From Vibrio sinaloensis DSM 21326 (GTDB lineage: Bacteria; Pseudomonadota; Gammaproteobacteria; Enterobacterales; Vibrionaceae): a DNA stretch of 64,000 nt. Of this stretch, positions 56,335-64,000 are shown piece after piece (the stretch's first letter is position 1; every line of letters starts with the position of its first letter). The stretch is taken from the NCBI RefSeq assembly GCF_000189275.1, contig NZ_AEVT01000016.1, positions 1 through 64,000 on the forward strand, written 5' to 3'. Below the pieces are notes generated by a model, which saw nothing but the letters and a program-made list of their open reading frames with translations, searched no databases and was not told where the DNA came from. Both the position numbers and the translations under genes were made by a program.

Positions 56335-59300
56335 GAAAGTTCGTCCAGTTTGTAATGCTGCTTTTACTCGGGTTTAGTCATCCAGTATTCGCGCAATTTG
56401 AATTTGGCATTATTACCGGCCAAGACTGCCAATCGAGCGCTTGCGAAATAGTGTTTGATAATACTTATTCTGAAGCCCCCGTGGTTTTTTTAATGTCTTC
56501 GATAGAGCAATCTAATCTGGCAAATGATCGGCCGGCTCTTGCAGTTGTACAGTCTGTCAGTACTACGAGCGCTTTCGTTCGCCAAGATAATGTCTTTAGC
56601 GGCTCTAACCTCGATATGGACCCAATTTATTATTTTGTCGCAGAACCTGGTCAATGGGCGCCTGATCCTGCACAACCCGATAAAATTGTTGAGGTCGGTA
56701 AGCTGACCGCGTCTCGCTATCAGCGTCAAGGCAACAGAGCAGGAGAGAGTTGGCACAGTCGGAGTTTTAACGTTAATTTCAATGGCCAGACTCCCATCGT
56801 ATTAGCGCAGATTCAGCCAGATGCAGGGCGGACAGCTTGGGTTACGACAACGGTCAGCAATGTCAACAGTAATACCTTTCGTTATGCACTAGAGTTTGGT
56901 CGTCAAAGCTTACCTGCGGCAAGTGTCCGTTCGAGAACCTTTGGTTATTTAGCCGCTCCGCAGTTTACTGGTGTTACAGCTGATGGGGTAGATTTCTCTT
57001 TCGTGCTTCCCAACCGATCTTATAATCAAGGTAATGGTATTTCAGGGCTAACCAACTCGTGCAACAATAATGAAGTCCCTTTGCCACGAAGTTTCAGTGA
57101 TTATGGTGTTATAGGTAAGAAGCAGACCAGAAATGGTGGCGATGGCGGATGGCTACGAGCGTGTGATTTGTCCGCAGATGACCACTTCACGATTACTCTA
57201 GAGGAAGATGCAACTAATCGCAGCCACCCCGTAAACGAAACGATAGGCTTTTTTGTATACGGAACACCTAGTGTTGAGCTGTGTGAGTATTTCCCAAGTT
57301 CCTTACAAAATAACAATTATTTCAACGGTGTTCCGGTATCAGGCCTGTTTTCTATGAGTGGTAACGGCAATACGGTTTCTCTACCTAGCCGTCAGCCATT
57401 GGCGTTTAATTCTGTCTCTGTTGCGGGAAATAACAGTGGTTGTATTTATGACGGCTCGACAATAGAAAGTTGTAGTTTTGATGGTAGTGTGACGTATCCA
57501 GATTTTCCACCATCGCTACCGTCATTTAAGCTGGGTTCTGCGAATATAAATTGTAATTCGAATAACTGTACTGCAACGCCTGGTGAATACCAAAGCCTTA
57601 ATATTAGTAATAATCGTCGTTTGACGCTTTCCCCTGGGGTTTATTGGATAAACAATATTAATTTGTCTAATGGCGCACGACTTGAAACCTCTGGTCAAGT
57701 CTATATTCATTACCGGAATATGTTTATCAACGGCAATGGGGTGTCGCTAAATGCGAATGGAGACTATGAGAACTTGATTCTTATTGGTCACAGCGCCAGT
57801 TCACGAATACTGACAACCCGCAACAACTTGACTATGAAGGCTTTGTTGTACATTGACGCGGTTGGTGGCTTTACTTACACCGGAACTGGGTTCGACTTTG
57901 AGGGATCCATCTCTTCTCAAATCATCTCGTTTAACTCGAATAACAATTCGTTGGATGCGAAGCCTCCTCGTCAGTGTTCGACTCCAAGTGACAACTACCA
58001 ACTCTCCGTTTCTCCAGCCACTGATATCGGCTTGATGTGTGGCGGTGATTTGCCAACGTTTACTTTCACTACCAGCAATAATTCGTCACCTATTTCAACA
58101 GGAGTCACGATAGAGCTGTATCGCAATAGTGTGGGGGATGCGCCTTATCTAGAAGCCAATGTCGCGGATGGAATCGGCTCAGGTTCGGGTAGCAGCTTTA
58201 CGACGGATGCTAATGGTCAGCTTAAGTTGATTGTCTCATCGACTAACCCGAGTCAAACCCTGCTCGATACCCAGTATACCTTGCGTGCTCAAATGTCTGC
58301 AGACAGCAATCAAGTCGTTACCAGCAGCTATCGCTTTTTGCCTTTTAAGTTTTCTGCCGAAGATCTTCAGGTTGTTGCAGGCAAAGAGCAGAGCATAGAA
58401 ACTCAAGTACTTGCGTGCGACGTTAACAACACCCCGGTTGTTGCGGCAAGTTACTCTGGCACGCCGATGATCAACCATGCAGTCCAAACACCAAGCCCCG
58501 CTCAAGGTGGTGTTAATGGTAGCCTTAACTTTGCTCCGGTGTTTACGTCCGGAGAAAATGGCCGTACCACAGATACGCTGACCATTGATGAATCTGGCGA
58601 GTTTTTGGTGACGTTAACCGACAGTAATTTTGATTGTACTGGATTGTCAGGTTGTCCGATTGACGGAAATGGCGTACTCACAGGGACGTTTACCGTTAGC
58701 TCTCGTCCGTGGAAGATCGCTTTATGTAATGTCCAAGAAGCCAGCAATGGTAGTAACACTAACCCAGCGACGACGGACAGTGGTTTTGGCTTTATGGCGG
58801 CGGGAAATGACTTCTCAGTGACTTATCGCCCCGTCATCTATTCTAACGACGCCAATCCTGATGTGTGTTCGCTGAATATCACCGCTAATTACGCAAAAGA
58901 TTCGGGGCCACTCTCAGTTCAATATACTCTCGCTTATCCAAGTGGCGGTCGATTAGCCACTGTTACCCCAGCCACTGTGCCAAGCTTCGATAACAGCGCT
59001 TCCGAGTTGCAAATAGAACATAACTGGAGTGAGGTAGGCACGCTTGAGTTCACCACGAGCGCCACTTATCTCACCATGGCTTTGGATCCACATAGCCAAG
59101 CTATTGGTCGCTTCTATCCGGCGCACTTGGTGATGAACACGGTGAGCGAACAGTGGGATTATGCCGCAGGTCATACCGGTTTTGCTTATATGAGTCAGCC
59201 AATTGGTCATCAATTTAGTGTTGAAGCGCAAAATGCCACGGATATAGCGACGAGCAATTATGGCTTGTTTGCAGATGACATCATTGTCGATCTACGTTAC

Positions 59301-60152
59301 TTCGCTGAGCAACTAGACGGCAGTGACCTTTCGACACGTACATTAGCGACGACAAACTGGAATGACGGTGAATGGGGGGCGAGAGCATTCTGGCAATTAC
59401 CGTTTGGAGGTAATGTTGATACCGCCCGTTTAGCGCTCGACTTTGACGACTTCAGTTTCGAAAAACTGCTCACTACACCGATTGCGGGGAATGATGTGAC
59501 GGAACCTGACGGTCCGTTTAATTCAGCCAATGCAAGGTTCGGGCTCGCCATTGAAGATTCGACCGATACCATCCAATTTAAAACATCAGATTCGAATGGC
59601 GATACGTTCTCTGATGACGTGGTGTTCCCAAGTCAGCCAGAGTTCCGCTATGGTCGGATGCACTTATTTGATGGCGGCACAGTGACAGGTCAAACCGGGT
59701 TAACCATTCCGCTGCAAGTTGAGTTTTGGAATCAGAACCGCTTTGAGGTTAATGATCAAGATAGCGGTACACTGTTCGATGCTGATGACCATTGTCATCA
59801 AGTCATTTGGCGTACAGACAACGCCCCGCAAAGTGATGTGACATTAACTGGGCAGGGAACGGTACTAGCCGGTAGTGCTTCCAATGTGCAGATTGATCAC
59901 AATAATGCACAAGCTGACTTACGTGAGCAGGTTCGTGTTTGGTTGCGTATCAATGCGACTGCACCAGAGGCATTAACGGGAGAGAACCCAGTGCAGTGTG
60001 AGAGTGATGGTGTGATACCAGATGCGCCTTGGCTAAGGTTCAATTGGCGAAATAATGGTGACGAAGATCCTTCGGCCGTGATTACTTTTGGTATTTTCCG
60101 TGGTAACGATAGAGTGATCTTTCGTGGCGAACCTGGCTTAATTGGACAGTAA
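56331..60152 (+). CDS. mshQ: MSHA tip-associated adhesin-like protein MshQ (DUF6701)
   Basis: Very large exported protein, 1273 residues, with a signal peptide ending at VFAQ. The N-terminal about 300 residues form a beta-rich domain (FEFGIITGQDCQSSACEIVFD...). A second part (about 420-560) has a repetitive Asn-rich beta region, then an Ig-like region, and a C-terminal DUF6701 domain (about 690-1273) ending in the hallmark ITFGIFRGNDRVIF. The last gene of the structural operon; probably the tip adhesin or cap. Start at 56331 overlaps mshP by 4 bases. Confidence 0.9.
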   Translation: MRKFVQFVMLLLLGFSHPVFAQFEFGIITGQDCQSSACEIVFDNTYSEAPVVFLMSSIEQSNLANDRPALAVVQSVSTTSAFVRQDNVFSGSNLDMDPIYYFVAEPGQWAPDPAQPDKIVEVGKLTASRYQRQGNRAGESWHSRSFNVNFNGQTPIVLAQIQPDAGRTAWVTTTVSNVNSNTFRYALEFGRQSLPAASVRSRTFGYLAAPQFTGVTADGVDFSFVLPNRSYNQGNGISGLTNSCNNNEVPLPRSFSDYGVIGKKQTRNGGDGGWLRACDLSADDHFTITLEEDATNRSHPVNETIGFFVYGTPSVELCEYFPSSLQNNNYFNGVPVSGLFSMSGNGNTVSLPSRQPLAFNSVSVAGNNSGCIYDGSTIESCSFDGSVTYPDFPPSLPSFKLGSANINCNSNNCTATPGEYQSLNISNNRRLTLSPGVYWINNINLSNGARLETSGQVYIHYRNMFINGNGVSLNANGDYENLILIGHSASSRILTTRNNLTMKALLYIDAVGGFTYTGTGFDFEGSISSQIISFNSNNNSLDAKPPRQCSTPSDNYQLSVSPATDIGLMCGGDLPTFTFTTSNNSSPISTGVTIELYRNSVGDAPYLEANVADGIGSGSGSSFTTDANGQLKLIVSSTNPSQTLLDTQYTLRAQMSADSNQVVTSSYRFLPFKFSAEDLQVVAGKEQSIETQVLACDVNNTPVVAASYSGTPMINHAVQTPSPAQGGVNGSLNFAPVFTSGENGRTTDTLTIDESGEFLVTLTDSNFDCTGLSGCPIDGNGVLTGTFTVSSRPWKIALCNVQEASNGSNTNPATTDSGFGFMAAGNDFSVTYRPVIYSNDANPDVCSLNITANYAKDSGPLSVQYTLAYPSGGRLATVTPATVPSFDNSASELQIEHNWSEVGTLEFTTSATYLTMALDPHSQAIGRFYPAHLVMNTVSEQWDYAAGHTGFAYMSQPIGHQFSVEAQNATDIATSNYGLFADDIIVDLRYFAEQLDGSDLSTRTLATTNWNDGEWGARAFWQLPFGGNVDTARLALDFDDFSFEKLLTTPIAGNDVTEPDGPFNSANARFGLAIEDSTDTIQFKTSDSNGDTFSDDVVFPSQPEFRYGRMHLFDGGTVTGQTGLTIPLQVEFWNQNRFEVNDQDSGTLFDADDHCHQVIWRTDNAPQSDVTLTGQGTVLAGSASNVQIDHNNAQADLREQVRVWLRINATAPEALTGENPVQCESDGVIPDAPWLRFNWRNNGDEDPSAVITFGIFRGNDRVIFRGEPGLIGQ

Positions 60153-60222
60153 ACTTTGTCATTTATTTGCCTATCGTTAAGAATCTGTTAGAAATTGCGG
60201 GTTTCAGCCCATGTTTACGCTT

Positions 60223-61348
<1,126 letters not shown>

Positions 61349-61398
61349 TCGTAATCCCTAGTAATCGCTAGGGCATAGAGACAAGGAACTCATATTCG

Positions 61399-62286
61399 AT
61401 GAAGCCTATTTTTGGCCGAGGACCTTCACTTCAATTACGTCTGTTTTTTGCCGTTATTTTATCAGCCAGCCTTATGCTGGCTGATAGTCGTTTAGGTGCA
61501 TTCACCCAAGTCCGCTACTTTCTCAACAGTATGGTGGCGCCAATTCAGTATTTGGCAGATGTACCTCGGGTGATGTTTGATGGGGTTTATGAGCGATTTA
61601 ACGTTCGCCAAAACGTCATGGAAAGCAATCACACCCTAAAACGAGAAGTCTTGCGCCTTAAAAATGATCTCCTTCTTCTGGATCAATATCGAGAAGAAAA
61701 CCAACGTTTACGCAAGCTGCTAGGCTCATCCTTTGTGCGTGATGAGCGCAAAGTGGTGACCGAAGTCATGGCAGTAGATACCTCTCCTTATCGCCATCAA
61801 GTGGTGATCGATAAAGGTCAGATTGATGGTGTTTACGTCGGTCAGCCTGTCGCGAACGAAAAGGGTATTGTTGGTCAGGTTACGTTTGTATCGGCACACA
61901 ATAGCCGCGTATTGTTGCTAACAGACAGCTTGAGCGCTATTCCGGTTCAGGTTATCCGTAATGATATCCGTGTCATTGCTTCTGGCAGTGGCAATATGGA
62001 ACGTATTAATCTCGACCATATCCCAATTAGCCTAGATATTCAGGAAGGGGATTTACTGCTTACTTCTGGCTTGGGTGGCGTGTACCCGGAAGGTTACCCA
62101 GTGGCTCATGTGGCGAATGTTGAACGTGATAACGCACGTGAGTTTGCCTTGATTGAAGCGGAGCCTGTGGTTGACTTTGAACGCCTTCGTTACCTGTTGC
62201 TGATTTGGCCAAGTGATTCTCGCCAAGAGAAAATTCAGCAGGCAGCACCAGAAAATATGCAAGAGGTAGTAACGGATGGCGAATAG
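61399..62286 (+). CDS. mreC: Rod shape-determining protein MreC
   Basis: Bitopic scaffold of the elongasome. 295 residues with an N-terminal membrane helix (about 11-31, LRLFFAVILSASLMLADSRL), a coiled coil (about 70-115), and a double beta-barrel domain (about 120-270). mreD starts inside its last codons (11-base overlap). Confidence 0.95.
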   Translation: MKPIFGRGPSLQLRLFFAVILSASLMLADSRLGAFTQVRYFLNSMVAPIQYLADVPRVMFDGVYERFNVRQNVMESNHTLKREVLRLKNDLLLLDQYREENQRLRKLLGSSFVRDERKVVTEVMAVDTSPYRHQVVIDKGQIDGVYVGQPVANEKGIVGQVTFVSAHNSRVLLLTDSLSAIPVQVIRNDIRVIASGSGNMERINLDHIPISLDIQEGDLLLTSGLGGVYPEGYPVAHVANVERDNAREFALIEAEPVVDFERLRYLLLIWPSDSRQEKIQQAAPENMQEVVTDGE

Positions 62287-62764
62287 CATCTTTAAAGGGC
62301 GGTTGGTGATCCTGTTCTCCTTTATCATCGCTCTAACCCTACAGACTATCCCGTGGCCAGGAACACTGGATTTGATTCGCCCTTCTTGGTTGCTATTAGT
62401 GACCTGCTATTGGGTATTGGCTTTGCCGCATCGTGTCAATGTCGGTAGCGCGTTGATCTTAGGCTTGTTATGGGATCTGTTGCTTGGTTCTACATTGGGC
62501 ATACGCGGTATGATGCTTTCGATAGTCATCTACCTTGCCGCGCTCAACTTCTTGGTTATCCGTAACATGGCGTTGTGGCAACAAGCCATTTTGATCGGTT
62601 TGTTCTCCGTTATTTTGGACGTATTGATCTACTGTGGTGAATACTTAATTCAAGACGTGACATTCAACCCGGTGTCGTTGTGGAGTGGGCTCATTAACTG
62701 TGTCCTTTGGCCGTGGATGTTCTTGCTAATGCGCCGAGTCCGTCGTCATTGGCATGTGAGGTAG
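62276..62764 (+). CDS. mreD: Rod shape-determining protein MreD
   Basis: Polytopic inner-membrane protein of the elongasome, 162 residues with five or six predicted helices and a short basic C terminus (LLMRRVRRHWHVR). Overlaps mreC and lies 2 bases before the maf-family gene. Conserved gene order mreBCD-maf-rng. Confidence 0.93.
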   Translation: MANSIFKGRLVILFSFIIALTLQTIPWPGTLDLIRPSWLLLVTCYWVLALPHRVNVGSALILGLLWDLLLGSTLGIRGMMLSIVIYLAALNFLVIRNMALWQQAILIGLFSVILDVLIYCGEYLIQDVTFNPVSLWSGLINCVLWPWMFLLMRRVRRHWHVR

Positions 62765-62766
62765 TC

Positions 62767-63327
62767 ATGGAAAACGCAATAATATTAGCCTCAGGCTCTC
62801 CGCGCCGCAAAGAGCTGTTACAACAGCTTGGTTATGAATTTTCGATTTTGGTTACCAATGTCGAAGAAGCGCGTCAAGCGGATGAAAGTGCTTACGACTA
62901 TGTGGCACGCTTATCGCAAGATAAAGCGCAGGCAGCCTTATCTCAGAGCCCAAACAGCATTGTTGTTGGCTCTGACACCATAGTGGTATGCGATCAAACG
63001 GTGCTTGAGAAACCGAGTGATTTAGCGCATGCCAAGCGGATGCTAACGATGCTCTCAGGCCGAGAGCATCAAGTGATGACGGCAGTAACGGTCGTCAGCG
63101 CAGAAAAACAACACACGGTTGTCGTATCAACCGACGTATGGTTCAAACACCTGTCAGAGAATGAAATAGAACAATATTGGCATACAGGTGAGCCGTGCGA
63201 TAAAGCTGGTAGTTATGGTATTCAAGGGATCGGTGGACGCTTTGTTACTCGGATAGAAGGGAGCTACCACGCCGTGGTAGGACTGCCATTGTTTGAAACT
63301 GACCAGCTGCTGCAAAAATTTTTATAA
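62767..63327 (+). CDS. yhdE: Maf-family nucleoside triphosphate pyrophosphatase YhdE
   Basis: House-cleaning pyrophosphatase, dTTP/UTP-type in E. coli YhdE. 186 residues starting MENAIILASGSPRRKELLQQLGYEF; SPRRKELL, GSDTIV and GSYGIQGIGGRFV motifs are intact. Inner ATG at 62767 is chosen over 62707, which would overlap mreD by far and lacks family support. rng starts 19 bases after the stop. Confidence 0.94.
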   Translation: MENAIILASGSPRRKELLQQLGYEFSILVTNVEEARQADESAYDYVARLSQDKAQAALSQSPNSIVVGSDTIVVCDQTVLEKPSDLAHAKRMLTMLSGREHQVMTAVTVVSAEKQHTVVVSTDVWFKHLSENEIEQYWHTGEPCDKAGSYGIQGIGGRFVTRIEGSYHAVVGLPLFETDQLLQKFL

Positions 63328-63346
63328 TTCAGATTGAGGTGCGCTC

Positions 63347-64000
63347 ATGAGTGCAGAGTTGCTGATCAACGTGACCCCGAGTGAGACTCGTGTGGCCATG
63401 ATTGAAGGGGGGACCCTACAAGAAATCCATGTGGAACGTGAAGCAAAGCGCGGAATTGTAGGGAATATCTACAAAGGAAAAGTCAGCCGAGTGCTGCCGG
63501 GCATGCAAGCGGCGTTTGTCGATATTGGATTAGAGAAAGCGGCTTTCTTACATGCCTCCGATATTGTCCCGCATACTGAGTGTGTGGCGGAAAACGAGAA
63601 GCAACAGTTCCAAGTACGCGATATCTCAGAGCTTGTTCGTCAAGGGCAAGATATTGTGGTGCAAGTTGTCAAAGACCCATTAGGCACTAAAGGGGCCCGT
63701 CTGACGACGGATATCACTCTGCCTTCCCGCTATCTTGTCTTTATGCCAGGAGCAAGCCATGTTGGCGTTTCCCAGCGTATTGAAAGTGAAGAAGAGCGCA
63801 ATCGACTCAAGAAAGTGGTTGGCCACTATTGTGATGAAAATGGTGGCTTCATTATTCGTACCGCGGCTGAAGGCGCGTTGGATAAAGAACTTTCGCAAGA
63901 TGCGGCTTTTCTCAAGCGCTTGTGGTTGAAAGTGATGGAGCGCAAAGCCAAGTACAAAACTCGTTCAACGCTCTACGGTGAGCTGGGTTTATCGCAACGA
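63347..64000 (+). CDS. rng: Ribonuclease G (5' part; runs off the window)
   Basis: Endoribonuclease that matures 16S rRNA 5' ends. The first 218 codons are present, starting MSAELLINVTPSETRVAMIEGG after GAGGTG. The S1-like RNA-binding domain GIVGNIYKGKVSRVLPGMQAAFVDIGLEKAAFLH (about 35-75) and the RNase H-like start follow. The shorter arms are those of RNase G, and the neighbour maf supports rng rather than rne. The rest lies beyond base 64000. Confidence 0.95.
   Translation, partial: MSAELLINVTPSETRVAMIEGGTLQEIHVEREAKRGIVGNIYKGKVSRVLPGMQAAFVDIGLEKAAFLHASDIVPHTECVAENEKQQFQVRDISELVRQGQDIVVQVVKDPLGTKGARLTTDITLPSRYLVFMPGASHVGVSQRIESEEERNRLKKVVGHYCDENGGFIIRTAAEGALDKELSQDAAFLKRLWLKVMERKAKYKTRSTLYGELGLSQR

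Overview
The window is a stretch of Vibrio chromosome 1, about 45% GC and almost entirely core genome. The main indicators are a complete MSHA type IV pilus locus, a qstR-like competence regulator between galU and ssb, a Zur-controlled ZrgA zinc locus, and the ytfJ-ytfK-msrA-tamA-tamB-ytfP-ppa-fbp-mpl block. The species is not resolved. I saw no insertion sequence, prophage, integron, CRISPR array, rRNA or tRNA.

Layout. 1-2750: bfd-bfr iron storage, then the rpsF-priB-rpsR-rplI ribosomal operon with its own promoter and a candidate autoregulatory leader hairpin. 2770-9652: a DUF481 outer-membrane protein, dnaB (palindrome-rich promoter), alr, yjbQ, pgi and a TIGR03899-family gene of unknown role. 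9805-13621: a 34-codon membrane ORF, then a five-gene minus-strand operon (DUF2607, ZrgA, ABC ATPase, FtsX-like permease, DUF3299) behind a 31-bp perfect Zur palindrome. 13645-25417: ytfJ, ytfK, msrA, tamA/tamB, ytfP, ppa, fbp, mpl and ubiX. 25464-28941: TPP riboswitch and thiBPQ. 29032-35851: yjgA, pmbA, lysC behind a lysine riboswitch, a class V aminotransferase and a pglL-type O-oligosaccharyltransferase that appears frameshifted. 35921-41327: uvrA (frameshifted at a T7 run, with a LexA box), galU, qstR and ssb. 41481-60152: csrD and the MSHA secretory (mshI-mshF) and structural (mshB-mshQ) genes. 60305-64000: mreBCD, a maf-family gene and the 5' part of rng.

How the parts connect. Several genes sense nutrients through RNA or metal-responsive DNA sites: TPP for thiBPQ, lysine for lysC, Zur for the zinc operon. 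The MSHA locus supplies a whole pilus machine. MshE carries two c-di-GMP-binding motifs, so pilus extension is probably tied to second-messenger level. CsrD, next door, is a degenerate GGDEF/EAL protein of the CsrB/C-decay type. PglL could glycosylate a surface protein such as a pilin, but it looks broken here. MreBCD and Mpl serve cell-wall shape and recycling; TamA/TamB serve envelope biogenesis.

Most novel-looking material: the long Zur palindrome that also has the shape of an intrinsic terminator; the His-rich small protein opening the zinc operon; the 39-bp tandem repeats inside zrgA; the 34-residue membrane ORF; unexplained palindromes upstream of dnaB, pmbA and the aminotransferase; and two genes each restored by removing one T from a homopolymer. 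No wholly new multi-gene system was found; the region is mostly well-known vibrio biology.
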